DNA of 64,000 nt, from the NCBI GenBank assembly GCA_963733265.1, contig CAVTCF010000004.1:248001-312000 (forward strand), written 5' to 3'. The stretch comes from PALSA-1006 sp963733265. Its GTDB lineage: Bacteria; Pseudomonadota; Gammaproteobacteria; Burkholderiales; Gallionellaceae. Both the position numbers and the translations under genes were made by a program. Numbering within the stretch: the first letter of the stretch is position 1; every line of letters begins with the position of its first letter. Below, in pieces: positions 18,194 through 26,696 of the stretch. Under the pieces are notes generated by a model, which did no database searches, was not told where the DNA came from, and saw nothing but the letters and a program-made list of their open reading frames with translations.

Positions 18194-18700
18194 TCAGAAT
18201 TTGAAAATGGCACTCAGGTTGAGCATTCTGTTTGAACCCACGAAATCCAGCCCGGTACGGCCCGTCAGATATTTTGAGAAATCATACTCGGCACCACCGC
18301 CGAAAATAAACTGGTTCTTTTGGCTGCTGAGGGTGTCGTAGTAGGGGAGGGTGAGGGTGACGGAGGTCGGAATGGAATACGTATCGGTATTGTTTGTATG
18401 CTCATAGCCACCCTTGACGAACAAGTCGCAAGGTAACACATCTCGCAGCTTTACGGGAAAAGAGGCTATGCCGACAACGCCAATTTCGTTGGTTGCCGTA
18501 TCCACTGTCAATCCCGCGTGGCTTGTGCTGGAATTTGATTCTGAATAATGCATTTCAACCGCGTAGGTTTGATTTATCTGAAAACCCAACAACGCGCCAG
18601 CCGTAGTGTCCCCGATTTGAATGCCCGCATAAAGTGGCGCAGCAAACGAAGTCGTGGAAATGCAACAGCAAAGAAGGACTAATGCCGCTATTCTTTTCAT
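18194..18700 (-). CDS. Outer-membrane beta-barrel protein (paralogue)
   Basis: About 168 residues. The start at 18700 (MKRIAALVLLCCC) is chosen because it opens a signal peptide ending near SFAAP; the longer upstream frame has no export signal. The mature protein begins YAGIQIGDTTAGALLGFQINQTYAVE, paralleling its neighbour's VGAQLGDSVVGGLLGLQFTKIYSLE, and ends LSAIFKF. Probably a small monomeric barrel. No strong ribosome site is visible. It lies 46 bases upstream of the next barrel gene. Confidence 0.7.
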   Translation of the reverse strand: MKRIAALVLLCCCISTTSFAAPLYAGIQIGDTTAGALLGFQINQTYAVEMHYSESNSSTSHAGLTVDTATNEIGVVGIASFPVKLRDVLPCDLFVKGGYEHTNNTDTYSIPTSVTLTLPYYDTLSSQKNQFIFGGGAEYDFSKYLTGRTGLDFVGSNRMLNLSAIFKF

Positions 18701-18822
18701 ATATTTTTCGGATAAATTAATTAAAGATTCCAGCTCGGGAAGGATAGGAAATTCAACCAGACAAGTAAAAATATTTTCGGCGCCGCTGCCCCGAATCAAT
18801 CCTATATTCAACTTAATAAACC

Positions 18823-18841
18823 ATGCCATTAATAATGGCAT
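18823..18841. promoter_or_regulatory. Palindrome ATGCCATTA-a-TAATGGCAT
   Basis: Perfect 9-bp inverted arms around one base, upstream of the beta-barrel gene starting at 18700. The core CCATTAATAATG recurs at 18164-18175, just upstream of the other beta-barrel gene. It may be a regulator site shared by both paralogues; no regulator is known. Confidence 0.4.
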
Positions 18842-19061
18842 TATCAAGCATCGACTTTCAAGCGTCAATAATTAAACAACAAGAGGCAGCCAATTGCGAC
18901 TATATTTCTGTCCACTTTGAAAGTTAAGCGCTGACACGTTCTGCTGGATTTAATCTGAATTTTGTTATCACCCATAAATAGCCGCCTAAATCCCCTTCTA
19001 TTCCTCCGCTCGTTTTCCGCTGAAGTTCCGATAATAGTACTAACTAAAACACCGTGTTGGA

Positions 19062-19079
19062 TTGCATCCGGTGATGCAA
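19062..19079 (+). promoter_or_regulatory. Hairpin in flhA leader
   Basis: TTGCATC-CGGT-GATGCAA forms a perfect 7-bp stem with a four-base loop, ending 22 bases before the flhA ATG and just upstream of its AAGGA ribosome site. It could be an operator or affect translation. Confidence 0.4.
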
Positions 19080-19101
19080 CTTCAAATGGAAGGACTCGGA
19101 A

Positions 19102-21183
19102 ATGAATTTCTTGCGTTTACTTCAGGATATGTTCAAACGCTTTGGCTTGCGCAGTATGGCAGGACCGATTTTGATCGTAATGATTTTGGCGATGATGGTA
19201 CTGCCACTCCCGCCTTTTATATTGGACATCTTGTTCACTTTCAATATCGCAATGGCAATCATGGTTTTGCTGGTGAGCATGAATACGCTTAGGCCGCTGG
19301 ATTTTGCTTCTTTCCCGACAGTTTTGCTGATTTCGACTTTGCTACGCTTGTCGCTTAACGTCGCTTCAACTCGCGTGGTTCTGCTGCAAGGCCATACCGG
19401 ACCGGATGCGGCGGGTAAGGTGATTGAGTCGTTTGGTCATTTTCTGGTCGGGGGAAATTACGCTGTAGGTATCGTGGTGTTTGCCATTCTGGTGGTCATC
19501 AACTTCATGGTTATCACCAAGGGTGCGGGCCGTATCGCTGAAGTTGGCGCACGCTTTACCTTGGATGCGATGCCGGGCAAACAGATGGCAATTGATGCCG
19601 ATTTGAATGCCGGGCTGATCGGTGAAGACGAAGCCCGCCGCCGCCGCGCCGAAGTCGCACAAGAAGCGGATTTCTACGGCGCGATGGATGGTGCGAGCAA
19701 ATTCGTGCGCGGCGATGCGGTTGCCGGCATCATCATTTTGGCGATCAATCTGGTGGGTGGGTTCGTGGTTGGCGTGTTGCAGCACAACCTCGATTTGGCC
19801 GCAGCCGCTAAGACATATACCTTGCTGGCCATCGGTGATGGCTTGGTGGCGCAAATTCCCGCCTTGGTAATTTCTACCGCAGCCGGTCTGGTGGTCAGTC
19901 GTGTAACCAGCAATGAGAATATTGCCCAACAATTGGTCAAGCAACTATTTACCAGTCCACAGGTACTCATTTTGACCGCTGGAATCATTGGCATGTTGGG
20001 CATGATTCCGGGTATGCCGCATTTCGCGTTTTTGTTATTGGCCGGTTTGCTGGGATGGTTCGGCTATTTCATCTTGCGGCGTGCCAAGAGAGAGTTGGAA
20101 CAGCCTGTGGTGGAAACGGTCGTCGCTCCCCCGTCCGAAGCACCGGAAGCAAGCTGGGAAGATGTCTCACAGGTGGATGTGCTGGGTTTGGAAGTGGGTT
20201 ATCGTATTATTTCACTGGTTGATAAGGCTCAAGACGGCGATCTGTTGCGCCGTATAAAAGGTATACGCAAAAAATTTACCCAGGAAATGGGCTTCCTGCC
20301 ACCGTCGGTGCATATTCGTGACAATCTCGAATTGCGTCCCAATGCTTATCGCATCACCCTGAAAGGCGCCGAAATCGGTACCGGTGAAGCTTACTCAAGC
20401 TTGTTTCTCGCGATCAATCCCGGTAATGCGAGCGGAGTGTTGGAAGGGTTGCAAACACAAGATCCCGCGTTTGGTTTGCCAGCTACCTGGATAGATGCGG
20501 AATTGCGCGAGAATGCACAAGCCATGGGATATACGGTGGTTGATGCCGGAACGGTTGTGGCAACCCACATGAGCCACCTAATTCACACCCATGCTGCCGA
20601 ACTGTTGGGTCGTCAGGAATTGCAACAGTTGCTAGACCATGTTGCCAAGGCGGCTCCCAAACTTATCGAGGACTTGGTGCCGAAATTGTTGCCGCTCTCG
20701 ACCGTACAAAAAGTGATGCAGAATTTGCTGGACGAGGGAATGCATATCCGCGACATGCGCACAATTCTGGAGACGCTGGTGGAACATGCCACCCGTACCC
20801 AAGATGCGGCCGTGCTGACCGGTTTGGTTCGCGTTGCCCTTGGGCCGGCCATCGTGCAGCAGTTCTATCCTTCCGCGCAAGAACTGCAAGTGATCGGCAT
20901 GGATAAAGAGTTGGAACACGTGCTCTCGCAAGCGATACAGGCAGGCGGCGGTTCGGCTATCGAGCCGGGCTTGGCCAATACCTTGCTGCGCGAAGCACAA
21001 AATGCTGCGCATACCCAAGAGCAATTAGGGTTGCCAACAGTGTTGTTGGTTCCGGGGCAAATTCGAGATTTGTTGGCGCGCTTCCTGAAACGATCATTGC
21101 CGCAGCTCAAAGTAATATCGCAAGAGGAAGTGCCGGGATTCAAAACGGTTAGGGTTACATCTTTGGTAGGGGGTAGAGTATGA
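19102..21183 (+). CDS. flhA: Flagellar export gate protein FlhA
   Basis: A 693-residue inner-membrane protein forming the export gate ring. The N-terminal half has about eight membrane segments and the conserved cytoplasmic loop ARFTLDAMPGKQMAIDADLNAG followed by DEARRRRAEV. The C-terminal cytoplasmic domain contains GLEVGYRIISLV and HLIHTHAAELLGRQE. Length and order match the family. It leads an operon with flhF, flhG, fliA, motC and motD, overlapping flhF by four bases (ATGA). The ribosome site is AAGGA. Confidence 0.97.
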   Translation: MNFLRLLQDMFKRFGLRSMAGPILIVMILAMMVLPLPPFILDILFTFNIAMAIMVLLVSMNTLRPLDFASFPTVLLISTLLRLSLNVASTRVVLLQGHTGPDAAGKVIESFGHFLVGGNYAVGIVVFAILVVINFMVITKGAGRIAEVGARFTLDAMPGKQMAIDADLNAGLIGEDEARRRRAEVAQEADFYGAMDGASKFVRGDAVAGIIILAINLVGGFVVGVLQHNLDLAAAAKTYTLLAIGDGLVAQIPALVISTAAGLVVSRVTSNENIAQQLVKQLFTSPQVLILTAGIIGMLGMIPGMPHFAFLLLAGLLGWFGYFILRRAKRELEQPVVETVVAPPSEAPEASWEDVSQVDVLGLEVGYRIISLVDKAQDGDLLRRIKGIRKKFTQEMGFLPPSVHIRDNLELRPNAYRITLKGAEIGTGEAYSSLFLAINPGNASGVLEGLQTQDPAFGLPATWIDAELRENAQAMGYTVVDAGTVVATHMSHLIHTHAAELLGRQELQQLLDHVAKAAPKLIEDLVPKLLPLSTVQKVMQNLLDEGMHIRDMRTILETLVEHATRTQDAAVLTGLVRVALGPAIVQQFYPSAQELQVIGMDKELEHVLSQAIQAGGGSAIEPGLANTLLREAQNAAHTQEQLGLPTVLLVPGQIRDLLARFLKRSLPQLKVISQEEVPGFKTVRVTSLVGGRV

Positions 21184-22478
21184 ACGCAAGAAAGTTTATC
21201 GCAGTGAATTCGCGCGAAGCATTAAAGATGGTGCGGATTGAACTGGGGGAAGACGCTGTCATTCTTTCAAATCGCAAAGTGGGCAATAATGTCGAAATCG
21301 TTGCGATGGCAGACACGGAATTATCCAAATTAAGTGAAATGCGACCAAGTGAAATCATCCCGACTGTAGAAAAGGGAAAGCCGCCAGTGCTTACCCAGCA
21401 GGTGATGAGTCAGGCCAAAGCGCTGGGTGCAAAAGTGCTGGATACAAATACCAAACGCGAGGTGGTGGCGGTTAAGCCAGAAGTAATCACTGCAATGCCG
21501 TCACCAATACCATCACAGTCGCCAACACCGTCACCGGAACAATCCGGCATCATGAGCGAAATTAAAACATTGCACAGCATGATGCAGGAGCAATTGGCTT
21601 GTATGGCTTGGAGTGATATGCAGCATCGTGATCCCAAGCGCAGCACCTTGATGCGTGAAATGATCAATATCGGATTCAGTCCCGCGTTATCGCGCCAGTT
21701 GTTGGAGAAAATGCCGGTCGATGCGGATAAGGTTTGGGTTCAAAAACTTCTAACTCATAACATCCGTGTGGCCAAGCCAACTGAAGATGTAGTTGCGCGT
21801 GGCGGTATTTATGCCTTGGTGGGGCCGACAGGTGTAGGCAAAACCACAACAACAGCCAAATTGGCTGCACGTGCGGTCGTGCGTTATGGCGCAGATAAAG
21901 TCGCACTGATTACGACAGACAGTTATCGTATCGGCGCCCATGAGCAATTGAAAATATACGGGAAAATTTTGGGTGTGGCGGTACATGCTGTGCGTGATAC
22001 CGAAGACCTCAAGCTGACATTGTCCGGCTTGAAACATAAACATCTGGTATTGATCGATACTATGGGCGTGGGACAGCGTGACAGCCGCGTGGCCGGGCAG
22101 GCAGAAATGTTCAATGACGCCGGCGTTAAACGCCTACTGTTGCTAAACGCTACCAGTGCCGGGAGCACGCTCGACGATGTGGTGCGCATGTATCAGGGCT
22201 CGGGGGTGGTTGGCTGCATTCCGACCAAACTGGACGAAGCCGTAACATTGGGTACCGTTCTGGATGTGGTGCTGCGTCATAAGCTGGTCATGCATTACAT
22301 TGCCAGCGGACAACGTGTGCCTGAAGATTTGCACGAAGTAAATCTGGATTATTTATTGCACCGTACCTTCAAAGTGACAGCCAGTCCAACACCTTTCGCT
22401 ATGCAAGAATTGGAATTCCCGGCCTTTATGGCAGGTTTGGGTGCAGCTCCGACGATGCGAGCTGAACATGCGGCCTGA
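21180..22478 (+). CDS. flhF: Flagellar placement GTPase FlhF
   Basis: A 432-residue SRP-type GTPase that sets flagellum position. It has the N-terminal basic domain MNARKFIAVNSREALKMVR and a Pro/Ser-rich linker (about 105-122). The NG domain carries the P-loop GPTGVGKT (215-222), IDTMGVGQRD and TKLDEAVTLG. It starts with ATGA overlap on flhA, and its stop overlaps the flhG start region. FlhF with FlhG suggests polar flagella. Confidence 0.95.
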   Translation: MNARKFIAVNSREALKMVRIELGEDAVILSNRKVGNNVEIVAMADTELSKLSEMRPSEIIPTVEKGKPPVLTQQVMSQAKALGAKVLDTNTKREVVAVKPEVITAMPSPIPSQSPTPSPEQSGIMSEIKTLHSMMQEQLACMAWSDMQHRDPKRSTLMREMINIGFSPALSRQLLEKMPVDADKVWVQKLLTHNIRVAKPTEDVVARGGIYALVGPTGVGKTTTTAKLAARAVVRYGADKVALITTDSYRIGAHEQLKIYGKILGVAVHAVRDTEDLKLTLSGLKHKHLVLIDTMGVGQRDSRVAGQAEMFNDAGVKRLLLLNATSAGSTLDDVVRMYQGSGVVGCIPTKLDEAVTLGTVLDVVLRHKLVMHYIASGQRVPEDLHEVNLDYLLHRTFKVTASPTPFAMQELEFPAFMAGLGAAPTMRAEHAA

Positions 22479-23508
22479 AAACTTTATGGGGATGCAAACG
22501 TTTAACAACAGCCCCTCACCTCAGTCCGCTGGTGAACTAACTAGCCATTCGACTAAGCCCGCAAGCGGGCAAGTCGCTGGTTATCCCGCTTGCGGTAGAG
22601 GAGGCGAACGAGAAAAGCAATCGTTTAACTCAGATCAAGCCGAGGGTCTGCGGCGTTTGCTGACGAGGACTTCGACCAAGGTTGTCGCAGTTGTGGGAGC
22701 ACGCAGTGGAATAGGCTCAACCAGCGTGGTAGTCAATCTGGCTGCTGCGTGGGTTCGTTCCGGGAAAGACGTGTTAATACTGGATGAACACTTGTCACAA
22801 AATAATGTAGCCAATACTTTGGCACTCAAATCCCGCTATGATCTGCTGAATGTGATTCGCGGCGACAAAATGCTGGGCGAAGTAATCATGCGTAGCGACG
22901 ATGGAACTCAAATATTGCCGGTAGCGCGCGCGATGCAAACTATTCCCCTGTTGCAAGAAAATGAACGGGATAAATTGCTGGACTTGCTGACTCAGGCGGC
23001 TACGGGGGCAGATGTAGTGCTGGTTGATGCCGCCGCAAGGGCAGGGCATTCAGTGTGTGCCAGTTTGTCGGGCGATGAACCGCTGATGTTGGTCTTGAAC
23101 GGAACAGCCAGCGGGATCACCGAAAGTTATGCAATGCTCAAGAAAATGGCGTTGCATAATGGCCGCCGGGATTTCGATATCGTGGTCAACAAAATAAGCA
23201 ATGAACGTAAAGCCCAAACGATATTTGACAATATAGCTCAAGTAGCATGGCAGAATTTACAAGTGCGTTTGGAATATATGGGATATATTCCGGTTGATGA
23301 AAAGCTCAAACTTGCAACACAATTGTGCCGCCCGGTAGTTAAAGCATTCCCCGGTGCGGCAAGTTCAATTGAGTTCGGTGAGTTGGCGCAGAGCTGGATG
23401 CACTCGAAGAGTGTTGTTGATAAAGAGGCGAGCGGTTTGGCCAGAGTCATGCAGCGCTTGATTCGGCAGACACGTCCGGTAAATAATGTGGTATCAGCTA
23501 TTACATGA
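22468..23508 (+). CDS. flhG: MinD-like flagellar number regulator FlhG/FleN, degenerate P-loop
   Basis: A protein of about 346 residues in the FlhG/FleN position between flhF and fliA. The start is uncertain: ATG at 22468 overlaps the flhF stop; ATG at 22486 is also possible. The MinD-like domain begins VVAVVGARSGIGSTSVVVNLA and continues with VLILDE, LVDAAAR and VNKISNE. The deviant Walker A motif reads GARSGIGSTS, so both the signature lysine and the GKT lysine are replaced, and ATP hydrolysis is doubtful. The N-terminal linker (22558-22595) contains a palindromic insert translated in frame. It ends with ATGA overlap into fliA. Confidence 0.88.
   Translation: MRPENFMGMQTFNNSPSPQSAGELTSHSTKPASGQVAGYPACGRGGEREKQSFNSDQAEGLRRLLTRTSTKVVAVVGARSGIGSTSVVVNLAAAWVRSGKDVLILDEHLSQNNVANTLALKSRYDLLNVIRGDKMLGEVIMRSDDGTQILPVARAMQTIPLLQENERDKLLDLLTQAATGADVVLVDAAARAGHSVCASLSGDEPLMLVLNGTASGITESYAMLKKMALHNGRRDFDIVVNKISNERKAQTIFDNIAQVAWQNLQVRLEYMGYIPVDEKLKLATQLCRPVVKAFPGAASSIEFGELAQSWMHSKSVVDKEASGLARVMQRLIRQTRPVNNVVSAIT
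22558..22595 (+). repeat. Palindromic element inside the flhG coding region
   Basis: CCCGCAAGCGGG (22558-22569) and CCCGCTTGCGG (22585-22595) are inverted copies separated by 15 bases. They encode about 13 residues of the unconserved N-terminal linker, roughly KPASGQVAGYPAC. The form resembles REP/RAYT-type small mobile palindromes; no other copy was noticed in this window. Confidence 0.5.
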
Positions 23509-24236
23509 AGAGTAATGTTAACGCTATGTATACGGCCAGCGGACTAAGCGATAAAGAGGAGTGTCTTAGGGAGTATGCGCCTTTGGTGAAGCGCATTGCA
23601 CACCATATGATGGTGAAATTGCCCAATAGCGTTGAGGTGGATGACATTATTCAGGCGGGTATGATTGGTTTATTGGATGCGGCGAACCGCTATGATGAAT
23701 TTCGCGGGGCGCAGTTTGAGACTTACGCCGCACAACGCATACGCGGCGCTATGTTGGATGAATTGCGCGGTGCCGATTGGTTACCCAGAAGTATGCGCCG
23801 CGACATGCGTCGAATCGAAGCCGCAATTCATCGCCTGCAGCAGCAATTGGGACATGCTCCGCTTGAGTCGGAAATTGCCAAAGAACTGGGAGTTTCGCTT
23901 GCCGAATATCAGCAAATGTTGCAGGAAGCACGCGGAGCGCAACTGATATATTACGAAGATTTTCACGATAATGACGACGAAGATTTTTTTGAGCGGCACG
24001 ATTTCGACAACGATTCGAATCCGCTTGCTTTGTTGCAGGATGAACGCTTTAGAGTTGCGCTAATCGAAGCTATCGATAAACTGCCGGAACGGGAGCGTCT
24101 GATGATGGCGCTGCATTACGAGCAGGATTTGAATTTACGCGAAATCGGAGAAGTAATGGAAGTAAGCGAATCTCGCGTGTGCCAATTGCACAGCCAGGCT
24201 GTCGCCAGGTTGCGCAGCATACTTAAGGGTCATTGA
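23505..24236 (+). CDS. fliA: Flagellar sigma factor FliA (sigma-28)
   Basis: A 243-residue sigma-28. Region 2 includes HHMMVKLPNSVEVDDIIQAGMIGLLDA and RIRGAMLDELRGADWLP. Region 3 follows, and region 4 carries LPERERLMMALHYEQDLNLREIGEVM. It drives late flagellar genes and is held by FlgM; a matching promoter sits upstream of flgM in this window. The ATG overlaps the flhG stop. An ATG seven codons in (23526) is an alternative start. Confidence 0.96.
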   Translation: MKSNVNAMYTASGLSDKEECLREYAPLVKRIAHHMMVKLPNSVEVDDIIQAGMIGLLDAANRYDEFRGAQFETYAAQRIRGAMLDELRGADWLPRSMRRDMRRIEAAIHRLQQQLGHAPLESEIAKELGVSLAEYQQMLQEARGAQLIYYEDFHDNDDEDFFERHDFDNDSNPLALLQDERFRVALIEAIDKLPERERLMMALHYEQDLNLREIGEVMEVSESRVCQLHSQAVARLRSILKGH

Positions 24237-24976
24237 TGGATAAGCTGAGTTTATTCGGGTTGCTTATCGCGTTTTCCGGAATCGTTGGCGGGCAATTACT
24301 GGAAGGGGGTATGGTCTCTGTTTTAGTACAGGGCGCGGCTTTCTTCATCGTTTTTGGCGGTACGCTCGGTGCAGTTCTGTTACAAAACCCAAAGCAGGTT
24401 TTTATTGCAGGTATCAAGATGGGTCGTTGGGCTTTTGTTACACCCAAAATCGATTTACAGAGTTTGGTTTATCAATTGACGGCTTGGAGCAGCGTAGCGC
24501 GCAAGGAGGGTGTGCTAATGCTGGAAGGGCAAATTAAAAACATCAAAGATCCATTCATTGCCAAAGGGCTGCAATTGCTGGTCGATGGAAATAGCGCGGA
24601 GAAAATACGCGAAGTGCTGGAAATTGATGTTAGCGCTTACGAGGCTCTGCGCTGGGAAGGTGCCCGTGTGTGGGAAGCCGCTGCCGGATATTCTCCCACC
24701 ATCGGAATTTTGGGAGCGGTGCTGGGCTTGATTCACGTAATGCAGAGCCTGACAGACCCGTCAAAACTGGGTGCGGGAATCGCGGTCGCTTTTGTTGCCA
24801 CGATTTACGGGGTGGGATTCGCCAACCTGGTGTTCTTGCCCATTGCCGGCAAATTAAAATTGCTCATTCAGCAACAACTAATTATGCGCGAGATGCTCAT
24901 CGATGGCCTGGTCATGATTGCCAATGCAGAAAATCCGCGCTTTATCGAAAGCAAACTCAAAGGTTATATTTCTTAG
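24236..24976 (+). CDS. motC: Flagellar motor stator protein MotC (MotA family)
   Basis: A 246-residue stator subunit with four membrane segments. The second pair includes AAAGYSPTIGILGAVLGLIHVM and FVATIYGVGFANLVFLPIAGKL, the MotA/PomA channel signature. The start at 24236 overlaps the fliA stop by one base (TGATG), indicating coupling; a TTG one codon earlier is less likely. It pairs with the MotB-type gene 28 bp downstream, the usual fliA-motC-motD arrangement. Confidence 0.92.
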   Translation: MDKLSLFGLLIAFSGIVGGQLLEGGMVSVLVQGAAFFIVFGGTLGAVLLQNPKQVFIAGIKMGRWAFVTPKIDLQSLVYQLTAWSSVARKEGVLMLEGQIKNIKDPFIAKGLQLLVDGNSAEKIREVLEIDVSAYEALRWEGARVWEAAAGYSPTIGILGAVLGLIHVMQSLTDPSKLGAGIAVAFVATIYGVGFANLVFLPIAGKLKLLIQQQLIMREMLIDGLVMIANAENPRFIESKLKGYIS

Positions 24977-25003
24977 TCGTACTTCGTGAATTTATAATTC
25001 ATC

Positions 25004-25831
25004 ATGTCATTTCGCAGAAAAAGAGTTGACCGGGATAACCATGAGCGCTGGGTAATTTCTTACGCGGACTTCATGACACTGTTATTTGCCTTTTTCGTGG
25101 TTATGTATGCCATCTCTTCGATTAACGAAGGCAAGTACAAGACTTTTGGCCTGTCTCTGGGCAATGCATTCGGCGTCAGCATATCAAAGTCGGGAGATCC
25201 CAGCGTAATTCATTTAACCGAGCAGGAAATGTATTTGAAATCGATTGTTGATCGCCGCGATGCCAGATTGGCGGATCAGCAACGCAGGCAAAACGAGCGC
25301 ATGCGGCATCTTGTCACTACGCTTAATCAAGTGATGGATACCTTTGTAAAAAACGGGCAAGTGACTGTTTCACAAACCAACCGCGGTGTCATGCTCGACA
25401 TCAATGCCAGTGCATTATTCGCGCAAGGGGATGCGTCTTTGGCGGCATCTGCACAGAAAACATTGGCAGATGTTGCCAAAGTGCTGGTTGGCGAGGAACA
25501 ACCTATTGAAGTCGAAGGGTACACCGACAATGTGCCTATCAGCACACCGGTATATCCCTCAAATTGGGAATTATCATCGGCGCGGGCGAGTAGTGTGGTC
25601 CGACTGTTCATCGCTCAGGGCATTGAAGCCAAGCGTCTTACAGCAGTAGGTTCGGCAGATAATCGCCCCGTGCTTAGTAATGACACGGCGGAAGGACGCG
25701 CACGCAATCGGCGTGTAACCATCACGGTATTGAGTCCCGAACTTGAGCGCGTTAATTTGCCAGTGCAAACATCAAATGAAATTGCCGCAAGTGGCGTTCC
25801 TGTTGAATTGGGTGAGCCGGCGAAACCATAG
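25004..25831 (+). CDS. motD: Flagellar motor stator protein MotD (MotB family)
   Basis: A 275-residue stator subunit. A single N-terminal membrane segment contains the proton-binding Asp in WVISYADFMTLLFAFFVVMY. The C-terminal OmpA-like peptidoglycan-binding domain has VEGYTDNVPI, NWELSSARASSVVR and GRARNRRVTI. Tail residues are Pro-rich. It follows motC and closes the flhA operon; no strong ribosome site or terminator is seen directly around it. Confidence 0.93.
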   Translation: MSFRRKRVDRDNHERWVISYADFMTLLFAFFVVMYAISSINEGKYKTFGLSLGNAFGVSISKSGDPSVIHLTEQEMYLKSIVDRRDARLADQQRRQNERMRHLVTTLNQVMDTFVKNGQVTVSQTNRGVMLDINASALFAQGDASLAASAQKTLADVAKVLVGEEQPIEVEGYTDNVPISTPVYPSNWELSSARASSVVRLFIAQGIEAKRLTAVGSADNRPVLSNDTAEGRARNRRVTITVLSPELERVNLPVQTSNEIAASGVPVELGEPAKP

Positions 25832-25878
25832 CGCAGATGCCGGGGTGTTGATTCTCTTTAGTTGGAGCTATCAAAGTC

Positions 25879-26481
25879 ATGAAAATATTTTTTACCATCG
25901 CAATGTTGTTGGCATCATTGCAACCGGCCTTGGCAGGTCAGATGTATGGTTTGTTTTCAATAGGCAGCTCGCGAACTTCAGATTTGGGAAACGGCATTAC
26001 CGAAAGCGGAATGTCTAACGGTTTGATGATCGGATACCAAGTTAATCAAAATCTGGCTTTTGAAGCGGGATATAACGGGTTGTATAATGCCGCCACTTTA
26101 TCCGGAACTAACGGATTGGCAAACATCAGCATGAGCGGAGTTGAACTGGCTACGCTGGGAATGTGGCCATGCAATGATCAAATATCGGTATTTTTTCGCT
26201 TTGGCTATGGTGCTTATGCATCGAACTCCAGTTGGTCCGGAATAAATTCCGGGGTTCAATTTACTGCTGCCAACACTGACTCGCCAACAGGGTTCATTTA
26301 TGGTTTGGGGATGAAATACACCATTAGCAAAGATTTCGATGCCCGACTGGGATATAACATCTACAACCTGACCGGACAAGGTTCAAACAGCATCATTGCG
26401 AATAATGTTTCAACCGTCTCCTTCGTTAATGGCGATGCATTAATCCACAGTATCTACATCGCCGGAGTGACCCGTTTCTAA
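25879..26481 (+). CDS. Outer-membrane beta-barrel protein
   Basis: A 200-residue protein. A signal peptide ends near PALAG. A small barrel follows, with MYGLFSIGSSRTSDLGNGITES, NLAFEAGYNGLYNA and a terminal strand ending IAGVTRF. The layout resembles OmpA-like or OmpW-like small barrels and is loosely similar to the pair at 17557-18700. It lies 47 bp after motD but is followed by a strong terminator, so it may share the motD transcript or use its own promoter. Function unknown. Confidence 0.72.
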   Translation: MKIFFTIAMLLASLQPALAGQMYGLFSIGSSRTSDLGNGITESGMSNGLMIGYQVNQNLAFEAGYNGLYNAATLSGTNGLANISMSGVELATLGMWPCNDQISVFFRFGYGAYASNSSWSGINSGVQFTAANTDSPTGFIYGLGMKYTISKDFDARLGYNIYNLTGQGSNSIIANNVSTVSFVNGDALIHSIYIAGVTRF

Positions 26482-26496
26482 TCATTGCGCGATGAT

Positions 26497-26520
26497 AAAA
26501 GGTGGCTTTCGCCACCTTTT
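26497..26520 (+). terminator. Rho-independent terminator
   Basis: AAAAGGTGGC-TTTC-GCCACCTTTT: a perfect 10-bp stem with a four-base loop and A/T flanks, 16 bases after the beta-barrel stop. The A-run and T-run allow it to act in both directions, ending also the leftward small-protein genes. Confidence 0.9.
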
Positions 26521-26541
26521 GTGTTTCATCTAAAGAATCGG

Positions 26542-26655
26542 TTAAGCAAAGCTGGCCAGAGTGGCAATGGATACTGCTGCTGCGGCAAGCCAACCTAATG
26601 CCGATTGAAACTGGATATCTGTCTTGTCTTCTTTGTTAATGATTTCGTCGTTCAT
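26542..26655 (-). CDS. Small hydrophobic-tailed protein (37 aa), paralogue of neighbour
   Basis: ATG at 26655, stop TAA at 26542. The protein starts MNDEIINKEDKTDIQ and ends in the hydrophobic GWLAAAAVSIATLASFA. A strong ribosome site (TTAGGAG, six bases before the ATG) supports translation. The last 20 residues match the end of the 76-residue protein upstream (GWLTALSVSIATIAASL): GWL, VSIAT and the final A-S are shared. No cysteine or double-glycine leader. It could be a membrane-active peptide, a small regulator or a toxin; unknown. Confidence 0.65.
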   Translation of the reverse strand: MNDEIINKEDKTDIQFQSALGWLAAAAVSIATLASFA

Positions 26656-26696
26656 GATGGTCTCCTAAATATTTCGATATGATGAATTGCGTACTG

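Larger units (their letters stand above)
18701..19101. other. Divergent intergenic region before flhA
   Basis: About 400 bp between the leftward beta-barrel gene and rightward flhA, with no gene that I can support. It should hold promoters for both directions. Visible structure: a palindrome at 18823-18841 and an exact hairpin at 19062-19079. TCCGATAA near 19027 resembles a sigma-28 -10 element, but no TAAA lies 15 bases upstream, so I do not call a promoter. Confidence 0.5.

Noticed and set aside
18701..18868. Longer N-terminus for the beta-barrel protein ending at 18194
   Set aside because: The extension hides the signal peptide that starts at 18700 and runs through a palindromic promoter region.
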